A stretch of 64,000 bases of DNA. Source: Ambrosia x helenae (taxonomy: Eukaryota > Streptophyta > Magnoliopsida > Asterales > Asteraceae). Positions 24,046 through 35,743 of this stretch are shown in pieces (position 1 is the first letter of the stretch; each line of letters begins with the position of its first letter). The stretch is from assembly GCA_030844895.1 (NCBI GenBank), contig CM061231.1, positions 29,769,149-29,833,148 on the forward strand. Direction: 5' to 3'. A program made the position numbers and the translations under genes. Under the pieces are notes generated by a model. It saw nothing but the letters and a program-made list of their open reading frames with translations, had not been told where the DNA came from and did no database searches.

Positions 24046-26573
24046 ATAGGGAATTAGGTTATTAGATAAAATGGCCTAGACTATAACCGAACTTTAACTT
24101 GCATGCATAATATTTCCTGAACTACCCTACCCCTCATTTCCCTCTACTTTCCTTCTTCTATCTTTTCCTTCTTCTCTCTCTCCATTCTTCTTATCTTTCG
24201 TCATGGTGCATAGAGATGGTGTCCTACAAGAAGTGGAAAGTCTACATCATCATGGAACAGGGACAATACCTTTCATGAAGACACTCTTAGGCATAATGCC
24301 TACTCTTACTTTTGTTCCTTCAGAGTTGTTGAACTTTAATGAGTGTGATAAGGACACGTGCAATCTGGAAGGGTGGACGCCTGTACACTGGGTTTTCTGG
24401 CATAGGCAAGCATAGCGCATAAATCCATTTACGGACCTGTTATGCTTACCTGGGGATTCCTGGAGTGAGTGTCCACTTATAGGCTAAAGCATGTCTTCTT
24501 TGATCACCGTTGGGTTCAATTTCTTTGAAAAGTCAACGTTCTTGTTGGGCTTTACAGCTAGACAAGGGCACTCCAAGCATTTCATGCAAACTTTTTCAAT
24601 AATACTCTCTCGGTTCATATACAATATTTTGTATTTCATGATTTTCATATATTGCTTACAAGTTCATACTTTCATAACCATCTATGGATTTCACAATCAC
24701 ACTTCACCTTACCCTCTTAGCCACTTTTTAAATATTCAACACCCTACCCAAATCATATTATTTCTTTTCTCCACATGTTATTTATTTTAAAAAAAAAAAA
24801 AAAAACTATAACCTTATACTTTAGCACAAACTAAAGATTTCTAAAACTTGTGGTATTACCTAGTAACTTTACAAAGTACATATTTTCCTCAAACTTAAAT
24901 TCAATTGATTTATTTATTGACGTAACAAACGATTTTCTATATAATGTTTTAAACTATTACAAAGCCTACTTAGCTTGTACTATTTAACAACTTTTGCCTT
25001 ATGTACAAAACCAATTTTGAAAATATTTATTTTTTTTTTTTGGAATAATATTTAGTCTCTAGATTCTCCATCAACACTCACTCATTTTCAACTTGTTCAA
25101 ATTTTTACAATATTTGGCATATACCACAATCATGTTTTCTTATACACCTGATTATAACCTTTGATCCAAACCCCAAAATTTACACTGCTATATAACCTCC
25201 TTACTATAAAATAAACTCTTTATCAACTATCTTCACATTCGCCACCTCTCACAACCTTGATTCTGCTTCAAGATTTTTCATCATCATCCTCTCAAGAACT
25301 AAATTCATATCCTTCACCTTCTCATACGTGAGCTAGTTACCCATGATAACCAAACTACTAAAAACCTGATACTTGATTCTACAGGATTTTTCCAAAACAT
25401 TATTGTTTGTGAAACTTGATTTCCTCTTAACTTGACTATTCACTGGACATTTAATTATTCATGATACTTGTGTTTTCATTTTCATAATCCTATTTTCATT
25501 TTGTACCCAATTTTGTCGCACTCATTAGCATACAACATCTAGAAATTTCCTTGCATACTATTGTGTATTAAAACAGATTGGAATTTTATCATATTGGTTA
25601 CATTTATCATACAAGACTCCCTCTACCTTACATTCATTTGAAACGTTTGGACTTGATACTTGATTCTTACAGATGCTTTTCTAAGAAAACATCATTGGTT
25701 ATTACTAGATTTTTTTTCCTTAATTTGATTACGCATTGAACATCTAATTATTCATGATACTCGTAAACATTTAATTATTCATGATAACACTTACACTTAA
25801 TGGTTGTAGTACTTACAAACTTGCTTGCATAAACATGCTATCAATTTGCAATCTATGTGAATAATAATTGCTGCACCTAATAGAAGTCATCATGCCTTTT
25901 TCAACAGTCGGGAGAGGCCCTACAACCTGCTCCACGACTGGTGGAGGCTATCAAACATACTCAACGATTGGTAAAGGTCACTATGCCTTTCAAACAGTCG
26001 GGAGAGGCCCTACAACCTACTCCACGGCTGGTGGAGGCTATCAAACCTGTTCAACAATCGGTGGGGTCATAGAAGGACGCAAAACTTTAATGTAAGGTAA
26101 ATTGATGATTCCGGTCCGGAACGTAATCATGAATTTACAGGTACATTAGGGTAGTGTGAAATTCTATTAGAGTTTCTGGGAAGATGTCCAGTACGTTTTC
26201 AAGGTATCAAAGGTGTGGTGGGTTAGCTGCGGTACACCCTGTATACAAACACTAATGATGCATTGAAAGTGAGACTGGAAGTCGGACCAGGAACAAACTC
26301 TGTTTATTTGGTAGTTCATTTAGCCTCTCTGTAGTCAAACAACTCGTACATTCATCATATAATTCCTAAAACTTGAAATTTAGTGACTCATTAGATTCTT
26401 ATTCTCCTTACTATTTGAGACGAACCTAATCCAATCCTTAACCCACACCTATCAAACCTCTTATCCAAATCATTCGAATTTTCCAAACCACAGTTATCTT
26501 AATTTTTACCCAAGCATCCTTAACCCTATGTTTCTAAAAACTTCGGGACGAAGTTTCTAAAAGTAGGGGATGC
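24046..26573. other. Internal non-coding region of the LTR element
   Basis: No retroviral domain recognised. A tandem duplication at about 25890-26070 has a unit containing CAGTCGGGAGAGGCCCTACA and GGTGGAGGCTATCAAAC, and gives a short open frame that is probably fortuitous. Confidence 0.7.
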
Positions 26574-26593
26574 TGTGACATCCGTCACTTTTT

Positions 26594-26645
<52 letters not shown>

Positions 26646-29146
26646 TTGATCACATTTTTTAAACTAAACCCACACCATCTTTAACCCAAGTCCATAACCT
26701 TAAACCCAACCCAACACCCCTTTTCTTTTATTTCTGAAGCCCAGCCAGATTGATATCCAGCCCAAACCAAGCCCAAACACTCCTCTCTCTTATCTGCTTA
26801 GTGTAAAAAAAAAAAAAAAAAACACAAAATGGTGCCTCATCCGGGTTTCGAACCCGTGACATCTCCACACACCACACGCGCTCAAACCACTTGAGCTATA
26901 GCTCATACTTGTAATTATCCCAAACCATAATATATTTAAACCCTCCTTTAAACGCTGATTTCTTCTCCTTCTTCCTTGGTCAAGCGCTGCAACAAAGGAG
27001 GATAAGGAGACATTAAATCTGATCCTATAATCACGCACAACCCCGATTTTTACGCATGGTCATCATCATTTCTTTCTAAAAACCACAAACACGCGTGGTT
27101 AACGCGTTTACCTTGACCAATTAGCGATTAAAAGCCATTGATAAACTTTCCTAAATAGCTCAATTGAAATCCTTATAAATACTCGTTTTAATCTAATTAA
27201 ATCTGCACACAACCTTAGAAAGGACCGATAAACAAAACCTCACTTTCAATTCCTGTTAACAACTCATCTCTGATCGCAATCCTTCGCATTTGACTTTTTT
27301 CGTTGACCGAGCTTTCATCCTTTGTTTCTGACCCGAAGGTATCAATTTATTCCTTGATTTTGTTCATCGGTTATACCCAAGCAATAACCCCATGATTCCT
27401 GGGATTATTGCTTGGTAATTTCTTGGATTGGAAATCTAGGGTTCGAAATCTTTAATTTGGGGAAGAACACACTCGCAGAAACTGGGTACTTATTTTAAAC
27501 ATACACGAATCCAACACAACCACTGATCTAGATCAAGTGGTTGTGTCTGTTGTTGTTAAACTGAACCACACAGGTTCAAGTCCCACCATGAACAAGTATT
27601 TTTTTCTTTTGTTATCATTTATACATATATTATCTTCATTTTTTTTTTTTAAAATCATTTTAAAATACTAAAACTATTTTATAAATTCTACAAAATTTAT
27701 CTTATGTTTTTCCACTGATAAAGTTCATCATCCAATTTTTAGTTTTTCAAAAATGATTTATTTAATATATATTATTAATAATACAAGTTTATTCATTTAT
27801 ATTTATTAAATTCTATAAAAATATCTAAACGATTTTATTAAATCTCACAAAAATTATCCTAAACTTGTATATTCTTAAACATTCCAGAAAATATTTTTAT
27901 TTCAGAAAAACCGTTTATTTAATATTTTTAATCAATTTTTGTTAGTTTTAATCATAAATAATTCATAATAAATTCATTTTACAATATTTTTGCACCAAAA
28001 TTTTACATAAATTATTTCTATCCATTTAGAACAGAAATACAATTTTTAATCTAAAATTTCTTAAATTTTAATATTTTTAAATATTAAAGTTATATTTTGA
28101 CAAATTGAAATAAATAGATTAAATATACTATTTTCAAGAAAATAATTTTATAAAAATTATTTTCACATTTAAAACTTTATATTGTGACCATATTTGATTT
28201 AAAGTTTACTCAAAGACTTTTGTCTATTTAATTACCAAATTTCTCTTATTTATTAAACGTTTAATTTATTAAACAAATAAACGTTATCCCCAATTCGAAG
28301 CCCTAGAAATACATATATCTTAGAGTTATTTCCCTTACACATTATCGAATACTTTAGGTTGATCATTTGGGAGTAATCTCAATTCATATTTCGTTGTCCA
28401 AGTCCAAATTCAAGTTATTACGTGAACTGTGAGTATTCCTACCCCTTTTGCTTTTATACATTTTTGGGGTGTTACATGTACACTATTACAATTTCAAATA
28501 CAAGTTTACATTTTCACAATACAATTCTAGTACTATGTGCATTGCTTACAACGTGCTTTATGCTTAGACAATACATGTGGATTACATTTGTACTTAGTGA
28601 AATCATTAACATGGTACAAGCCGACCTTAACATTGGATAGCGCTATTTGGATTGACAACCCGCCTAGATTGATTCTCCCCCTTTTTCATCGGAGAATCCG
28701 TGGCCAGTGTTAAGTTATCATCCATTTATTGGTTGAGTACATTACAGTTCATACAGTACATTATACAGTCACAGGGTTGATTTCGCTCATTTGTATGATA
28801 CATAGTTTACATAATTGCACTGTAGCTTGCACTTGAATTGTATAACTTTTTAACCTACTATATATATCAAATCTAGGAATGCTCACCAACATTTCATATG
28901 TTGACCAAACTTACTTTGTACATGTTTCAGGTGCAGTTTGATCTAGTGCTTTAGCAAGAGACATTTAGTGCTTTATTTCAATTCAATTATTTCAATATTT
29001 ACATTTCATTTAGACAAATGTAATTTCCATTTCCATGTAAGACAATTTTGAATATTCAATAATATTTACATTTTAGTACCATGAGCTTTTGAACAATCGT
29101 CACTACGTGGCACCTCGATGATTCCGCCATCGGTTGGGGTGTTACA
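26574..29146 (+). repeat. 3' LTR of the non-autonomous LTR element
   Basis: Near-identical to 21460-24023, with a longer AAT run at 26596-26643 and small indels only. Ends GGTTGGGGTGTTACA at 29146. Confidence 0.93.
26831..26904 (-). other. tRNA-derived segment, 3' LTR copy
   Basis: Same A box, B box and T-run arrangement as 21708-21781. Confidence 0.6.
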
Positions 29147-29273
29147 CTTAAGGTGTCAAAATAGATTTCAAGGGTGTCCAAATAGCCTGAGCCTAAAATA
29201 AACTTTTAGTGCTTTTCAAAAAAATAAAATAAACTTTTAAGTACAAATTTGTATATATTACTATATTATATAG

Positions 29274-29670
29274 AGGGTGTTTGGGATTGAGTTTCAAAAC
29301 AACTTATTGACTTATTGGCTTTTCTAAGAAGCCAATAAGTCAATAAGTGTGTAACCCCAAAACACTTTCTGTTTTGACTTTTGGCTTTTGGTTTTTAAGG
29401 GTGAAAAAATTGTTTTTGAAAAGTTTAGAAATCCTGGCTTTTAGCTTTTGACTTTTTGAAAAAAAATTACAAATCTACCACCCATACAACCAATATTCAC
29501 AATAAGTTAAGCGAAATACTTAAAAAAACAATCTATTGACTTTTTGATGTTTCTCATCCCAAAAGCTAATCAAAACACTTTTTTTAAAACTCATTTTCAA
29601 AAAGTCATAAGTCAATAAACACTTCTGACTAAAAGCACTTTTGCATTTCCAAACTCAATCCCAAACACCC
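29274..29670. mobile_element. MITE, 397 bp, with long inverted ends
   Basis: The left end GGGTGTTTGGGATTGAGTTT and right end AAACTCAATCCCAAACACCC are exact reverse complements. Inner AAGTCAATAAG motifs are also inverted. The TSD is not clear. No coding capacity. Confidence 0.8.
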
Positions 29671-29852
29671 TTATGGTGTTGAAAATACATTATATATATT
29701 AATTAATTAACTATTGGTTTGGTTCGTTTTTTTGGTATGGTTTGGTTATATCGGTCAGGTTTCATTAGTCAATTCGGTTTTCTCTACACCCCTAGATAGG
29801 GAGATAAACTAAGAAACACAATGAGGATACCAGGTTGGGCTTACAATCATTA

Positions 29853-30302
29853 TATGTTTTAGGCAACAATTGTTACTCATACTCTATTTTATGTTTATCG
29901 GATTGGACAACGGGTTATTCGGATTTGAAAAATTTAAGAACATAGCCGAATTCTGATCCGAATTGGAAATCTTATCATCTGATCCGAATGATCCCAAATC
30001 AATCGGATCGGATTTGGATGAATTCGAATGGATATCCGAATAATCCAATTTAAACCGAACAACAATTTATTTAAAACGATGTCTTAAAACCGGAAAATAG
30101 AAGTTAGTCTTAAAAGTTAAAACATACAAGACCGGAAAATGAAAACTAGTCTTTAAAGTTTAAACATAAGTCTTATAACACAAAAATAAAGTTTAAACTT
30201 CAAACACAGTCTCAATCATAATTTGAAATAAAAAATCTTAAACACAAATACAAGTTGTGAACTGAATTAGGTTTAGTCATGGGGACACTATTGTGCTACA
30301 AA
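29853..30302. repeat. 450-bp segment, source copy of a local duplication
   Basis: Nearly identical in direct orientation to 30792-31241, offset 939 bp. It contains many CGGAT/ATCCG motifs. The following text to about 30560 ends TTTTTTGAACACCCCTA, a MITE-like terminus. Confidence 0.9.
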
Positions 30303-30618
30303 TGTTTGAATACTAATCATGGGTTGGATAAATTTTTAACTATCAATCATGGGCTAGGCTCCCCTTACAAAAAGTCTATTATTACTTATTCAGGTTATTT
30401 GGAGATATCTAAATAACCCGAATAATCCGATTTTTTTTTTAAATCTTAAATCCGACTCCGATCCGAATCCAAATTCTTATGCGGATATTCAGATAAATCC
30501 AATCCGAATAAAAATTCGGATTCGGTTTTTTCAGATTTCGGATTTTTTGAACACCCCTATTTTATACAAGTAATCCTAAACCATTCATTGCTCAAATTTG
30601 AACCTATAACCTCCTTTC

Positions 30619-31658
30619 TAGGGATGAGCATACAAGGCCGAATACCGATCCCGTCCCGTCCCGATCCCAATACCGTACCGAACCGAGGGGTTTCGGGATC
30701 GGGATCGGGATCGGTATCGGTACCCATATTTATGGATTTTCGGTTTCGGTATTATCGGTATCGGTACGGGATCGGTATGGTATCGGTATTTTATGTTTTA
30801 GGCAACAATTGTTACTCATACTCTATTTTATGTTTATCGGATTGGACAACGGGTTATTCGGATTTGAAAAATTTAAGAACATAGCCGAATTCTGATCCGA
30901 ATTGGAAATCTTATCATCTGATCCGAATGATCCCAAATCAATCGGATCGGATTTGGATGAATTCGAATGGATATCCGAATAATCCAATTTAAACCGAACA
31001 ACAACTTATTTAAAACGATGTCTTAAAACCGGAAAATAGAAGTTAGTCTTAAAAGTTAAAACATACAAGACCGGAAAATGAAAACTAGTCTTTAAAGTTT
31101 AAACATAAGTCTTATAACACAAAAATAAAGTTTAAACTTCAAACACAGTCTCAATCATAATTTGAAATAAAAAATCTTAAACACAAATACAAGTTGTGAA
31201 CTGAATTAGGTTTAGTCATGGGGACACTATTGTGCTACAAACCGGAAAATAAACCGAACAACAATTAGGTTTAAACCGATGTCTATTTATGGATTTTCGG
31301 TTTCGGTATTATCGGTATAAACCTAAATAAATTGTTGTCGGATTGGACAACGGGTTATTCGGATTTGAAAAATTTAAGAACATAGCCGAATTAACCGAAC
31401 AACAATTAGGTTTAAACCTAAATAAATTTACGCCATAAACTTATTGATACCATACCGGAAAATGTCAGTTGAAACCTAAATATCGGTATTGTCAGTTGAG
31501 ACTGTGTTTATTTTCGGTATTACCGATACCATACCGGTACCGTACCGATACCGTACCGTATGTGTTCAGTATCGGTATTGGTTTTTTTGGACTTTTCGGT
31601 ATCGGTATTGTCAGATTGGTATCGGTTCGGTACCGATACCGTCCCGAACTCACCCCTA
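30619..31658. mobile_element. hAT-type MITE with 8-bp TSD, filled with copied local DNA
   Basis: Ends are TAGGGATGAGC and CTCACCCCTA. The 8-bp TSD CTCCTTTC lies at 30611-30618 and 31659-31666. Terminal parts are GGTATCGGTACC-rich inverted repeats (30645-30790 and 31505-31650). The middle, 30792-31241, is a copy of 29853-30302. From 31242 to 31500 come shuffled short pieces of the same sequences (ACCGAACAACAATTAGGTTT twice, GGATTGGACAACGGGTTATT again). Confidence 0.85.
30792..31241. repeat. 450-bp duplicated copy inside the hAT MITE
   Basis: Direct copy of 29853-30302, inserted between the two MITE arms. Confidence 0.9.
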
Positions 31659-31761
31659 CTCCTTTCTAATAGACACATGTCTCTACCAAGTAAGAAGCGA
31701 ACTAGCCGGATATTGGCCCAAATGGTTATATACCGGTCAACATGTTAACCATAAAGAGTAA

Positions 31762-32261
31762 CTAGTGGAATGCCCGCGCGTTGCTGCGGGTATGTATTTT
31801 TATTCACATTTTAAATTGTCAAAACTTTATACACCATACTATCATTTATCCAATCCGATCTGTGCTTGATTTTTATTTGCAACATTTAGTTACACACATG
31901 AACCAAAGAACCTTTAGCCTACTGGTTACAAAGTGTTAAATAAGGCTTAGCCTTTTCTTGTGGTGATAATTCAAATTCCATTGGTAACAAAAAGTTAATC
32001 CATTAAAAAAAAGTTACATGAATTAATCTATTACTTGGTAATGGTTCTAGGTAACAAAAAGTTAATACATGAATTAAATGTATTGAATGGTGCAATTGAT
32101 TTGTATTAGTGACTTGTACATAAGGGCATAGATGGAAGAAAATGGTAAAAATTAGAGATTTATGCATGAGACCTTTTGTATGCCATCTTAAAATGATGGT
32201 GAAATTACCTTCTTACCCATCTCTCCTCCTTAATAAGGTAGTAGAGAAGTAGAGATAGAGA
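31762..32261 (-). mobile_element. Non-autonomous Helitron
   Basis: Read on the minus strand, the 3' end is a hairpin CCCGCAGCAACGCGCGGG, then CATTCCA and CTAG followed by host T (31761). The 5' end is TCTCTATCTC preceded by A. Target A/T, terminal TC and CTRR, and the subterminal hairpin are the Helitron signature. No Rep/helicase. Confidence 0.75.
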
Positions 32262-32622
32262 TTAGCAAGGTGCCCGCGCGATGCGGCGGGAAGCACAACT
32301 TGGTGGTTTAAAGTTGTGCACATGGTGTATCAGTTACAATGGAGGTGTTAAGAGATGTATATACAGTGTCTTAAAAACTTGAGTTACAATGGGTACAAAC
32401 TATTGAGTAAATTAAAATCAACATTAATTCTTGAACCATCATTGAATTCTTGTTAATTGATTTGGAAGAGGGATGTACAAGTTGTTTTTGCATTCAAGGG
32501 TAGCATTGGAAAAACTTTCATGACATGTAGAGTATAAAGCACAAAACCCTTCATATGCCATCTTAAAATGATGGTAAAATGACTACTTTGCCTATCTCTC
32601 CTCCTTAATAAGGTACTATAGA
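32262..32622 (-). mobile_element. Second non-autonomous Helitron, directly abutting the first
   Basis: The minus-strand 3' hairpin CCCGCCGCATCGCGCGGG is followed by CACCTTG and CTAA, which meets the TC start of the Helitron at 31762-32261 with no gap. Its 5' end is A/TCTATAGTACC at 32622. Confidence 0.72.
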
Positions 32623-32841
32623 TTATTCCCTTGTATCTCAAGATTCTTTTGTGGAAGAGGGATGTACAAGTTGTTTTTGCATTCAAGGGTAGCATTGGAA
32701 AAACTTTCATGACATGTAGAGTATAAAGCACAAAACCCTTCATATGCCATCTTAAAATGATGGTAAAATGACTACTTTGCCTATCTCTCCTCCTTAATAA
32801 GGTACTATAGATTATTCCCTTGTATCTCAAGATTCTTTTGT
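32464..32841. repeat. 189-bp tandem duplication of the Helitron 5' end plus flank
   Basis: 32464-32652 and 32653-32841 are nearly identical. Each includes the Helitron 5' end and about 30 bp of flank (TTATTCCCTTGTATCTCAAG). Confidence 0.92.
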
Positions 32842-32845
32842 GGAA

Positions 32846-34135
32846 TTGCAGTTAAATATTATTTTGATTATATTAATAAAAACCTTAATTTTTCTACTAA
32901 GGAGTTCTTTAAATTTGTGATTGACTCCATTGAATCTATTATGAAACGATTTTTGTGGGCGGGTGATGAAGATATAAAAAAAAATCATTAGGGTATCGTG
33001 GGAGATAGTTACTTCTCCTAAGAAAGACGGTGGTTTGGGAGTTTCTAATTTAGCCGAGGTTAATTTGGCGCTCCTTGCAAAATGGGTTTGGAGATATAAG
33101 CAAGATTCTTCTTTGTTATGGCGTAAACTTATTGATCAATGCCACAACAATGATAATAGTTGGGAGCTTCTTCCTTATAATCGATATTCTTCCGGTTGTT
33201 GGAAACATATGGCCTCGTCTTTAAATAAGCTTTTTGTTCAGCCACGTTTGTTGCAGGCTCAGTTTAAAGGCGTGGTGGGGGATGGGAGGAGTATCCATTT
33301 TTGGTTAGATAGATGGCTTGGTGACTCGGCGCTGAAAGATATGTTTCCAAACTTGTTCCGTCTAGCTGCCAATAAAAAAGATTCGATTACAACTTGCTGG
33401 AACAGTGACTCGGCTGTCCTAATATGCAGCTGGAACCAGAATATTGTTTCATTTGATGAAGTTACAGAATTTAACGGGCTTATTTCACTTCTGCAAAGCA
33501 TTCATCTTTCGAATTCCGATGACAAATGGAGATGACTAGGGAACTCGGAAGGTGTTTTTAATGTGGCTGATTTAAAAAGATTTTTGATTCAGGATAGAGT
33601 TCAGCGAAGATACTCGATATGAAGTGGCTCGCGTGGATTCCTTTAAAGGTTAAACTATTCATTTGGCGAGTGGAAATGGATCGTGTGCCTACCAAGATAG
33701 CTCTTCGTCGAAGGCAGGTAGCGATATGTTTTTACGGGTTGTGGTTTCGCTTTTGGTGTTTGGTGCACAATCGGTTCGTGGTGTAAAATAGGGCCGATTT
33801 TTGCTTTTGATATTCGTGATTTGCTCCAGATGGCTAAAGACCAAAGGAATAAAGATGCTAACAAGATCATTCATGGGATTATCATGGTTTCTATGTGGGT
33901 TATTTGGAGAGCTAGGAATGACAAGTTGTTTAGGAGTAAAGATCTGAAAGTTATTGAAATTGTAGCCAAGATAAAGTCGTTGTCTTTTCTTTGGCTTAGA
34001 TCGAGGTCTAGGTTTAAAAATCTTGTTTGGAAAGACTGGGCGGTGTACCCTTTGTATATGTTGTAGTGGTTTGCGGTGGTCCTTGTTTTAAGGACCGCTA
34101 GCGTGTTTTAATGAAGTTCACCTTTCAAAAAAAAA
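32846..34135 (+). pseudogene. L1-type LINE, 5'-truncated 3' part
   Basis: Begins inside the C-terminal part of an RT-containing ORF2 (SIESIMKRFLWAGDED, TSPKKDGGLGVSNLAEVN), continues through GVVGDGRSIHFWLDRWLGD, and has TGA and TAG stops. The zinc-finger (zf-RVT) region is partly deleted after 33720, and the tail resumes at MVSMWVIWRARNDKLFRS. It ends in a short poly(A) after TTCACCTTTC near 34126. Similar to the LINE at 41700-44203. Confidence 0.82.
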
Positions 34136-35743
34136 TTTATATGTAATGAGGATGTATTAGGGGCTGAATGTAAGGCTTTGTCTTATGGTAAATTTGTTGA
34201 CAAGCATTTGGTAGACCAGCTAGAGTATTGCTAGAGATTTGTATTGGTGCTTTATTTGATCATAATGGGTGATGTGATGTCCGGTTAGTTGAACGATACA
34301 GGTGTATTTGATCAATGGTTAGGCAACGCGTTGTAGTGGTTGCTTTTGTTGTGGCGGTTATTAAACTGGTTAGAGGTGAAACTGAACCGCCGATAATGCT
34401 GCCTGATCTGTGATCGAAAAGGGCGATTTTTGATCTCTTGGTTGTGATTCCAATAATGTCGAATGTGTTTGCTTGAAGGTTGGTCGCCTCAAAAGATGAA
34501 TAAAGTTGGTCGAATCACTACTGAGTCATATGTGTTGACCGATTTTCACATTCGTAGATTTCTGATGCTAAAATGATCTAAAAAGAAGCTTATGGAAGCG
34601 GTGGCCATGATGGATGCATACAATAATCAACGTTTTAAGCCCGAAAATTAACAAATGGAAATTTGTATTTAAAAAGCTTGTAAAAGGAGGGTCACGATGA
34701 GTCATGGGCTCATAGACCCTCCGCATATATAATGGGTAACGGGCTCAGAGCCAGTTATGAGGGGGTGCGGGGAGGACTCCTGGCCCGAGCCCAATTATCT
34801 AGAGAGGCACATTAAGTATGGTTGGACCGTGTTCACTAAAAATACTTCCGATTTGTGTGAGTGTTAAGAACCTGCAAGTGATGTTAAAGAGGTGTGAAGA
34901 AGATGTGTGAAGAGAATGAAAGGTAGTTAAGTAAAATCCAATAAAAAGTCTAAATATTTGGTCAATGTATATAGTACAAACTGCGATAGACAACAATATA
35001 GGTTTCAAATGCTTTTACCAAAATTTTTACATTTTTATTAATTTTCACTTTGTTAATTTACTTGATTTGTGCTCCCGTCAAAAAACAATCTGCATTGGTT
35101 ACTGTATAAGAGTTGGTTAAATGTGGAACATTAAAAGAGTGGGGAAAATTTGTTAGTTTCTAATAGGCTCATTATAACTCCAAAGTCTAAAACTCAAGCC
35201 TATTAGGCTATTAGCACACTTAGTTAACTTAACCATTAGTCAATTAGCCAACACTCATGAAACCTTAACCAACTTAAGTTAAAAAGAATAAAACTTTGCG
35301 AATTGGCGATGATAGCTATCGAAAATGTATTGTTAGAAAAATAAACCGTGAAGAATCGATTCATCAATTTGATATTACTTTAATCGTCGTTTTAAAAAAA
35401 AAAATAGTTTACGTTATTTACTTCGTTAAAACCTAAGGTTAAAGGACACATAATTCGCGGCTCGACCTAGACACATGAATTCCCTACACACTGAGCCCGC
35501 GACCATGATGGTGATTGATGCCATTTGACCCCTTCCTTCACTCCAAACACTTTACAAGTCACTCCCTTATAATGTTGAACACAAACCCCACAAACCTTAT
35601 TTTCTTTTTTGGCATTTTACAAGAGTACAAGACTAGGAAAAGTCATATATGCCCTCTCCTCATTACCATTCACTACAATCTTCATACAAATAACTTTCAT
35701 TCCTCTATTCAAATCACCACACATTCATTTTAGTGGCAAAAAA
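34136..35743. other. Intergenic region upstream of the SAM-domain gene
   Basis: No coding sequence recognised. The last few hundred bases should contain the promoter of the 35744 gene. No TATA box is singled out. Confidence 0.45.

Larger units (their letters stand above)
21460..29146 (+). mobile_element. Non-autonomous LTR retrotransposon (LARD-like), nearly identical 2.6-kb LTRs
   Basis: The 5' LTR is 21460-24023 (2564 bp) and the 3' LTR is 26574-29146 (2573 bp), both TGTGACATCC...GTGTTACA. The 5-bp TSD CTTAA lies at 21455-21459 and 29147-29151. A primer binding site TGGTATCAGAGCCATGG (24027-24043) fits initiator Met-tRNA. A polypurine stretch AAAAGTAGGGGATGC precedes the 3' LTR. The 2.55-kb internal region has no gag, protease, RT or integrase; CTTCGGGACGAAG near 26542 resembles the pol end and 3' spacer of plant Ty3 chromoviruses. 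It must have used proteins of a relative. The LTRs differ, as far as I can see, only in AAT-run length and single-base indels, so insertion was recent. Confidence 0.93.
9609..29193. mobile_element. Outer hAT-like non-autonomous element, expanded by nested insertions
   Basis: The left end GGGTCATACTATTTGGACAC pairs with the reverse complement of the right end (GGCTCAGGCTATTTGGACAC). Similarity continues through TTGACACC...TAAGTATG on both sides. Perfect 8-bp target duplications TAAAATAA flank it at 9601-9608 and 29194-29201, which fits the hAT superfamily. Inside lie a solo LTR (11458-13030), a Mutator element (13112-20732) and an LTR element (21460-29146). Without these and their TSDs, about 2.7 kb of native sequence remains. 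It has no coding potential and is dominated by palindromic subterminal repeats, so it is a non-autonomous element. Confidence 0.78.

Noticed and set aside
24203..24415. gag-like start in the LTR element interior
   Set aside because: The 70-residue frame has no gag, zinc-knuckle or protease motif and ends early.
32453..32830. 125-residue minus-strand protein with an internal repeat
   Set aside because: It is the translated 189-bp tandem duplication of a non-coding Helitron end.
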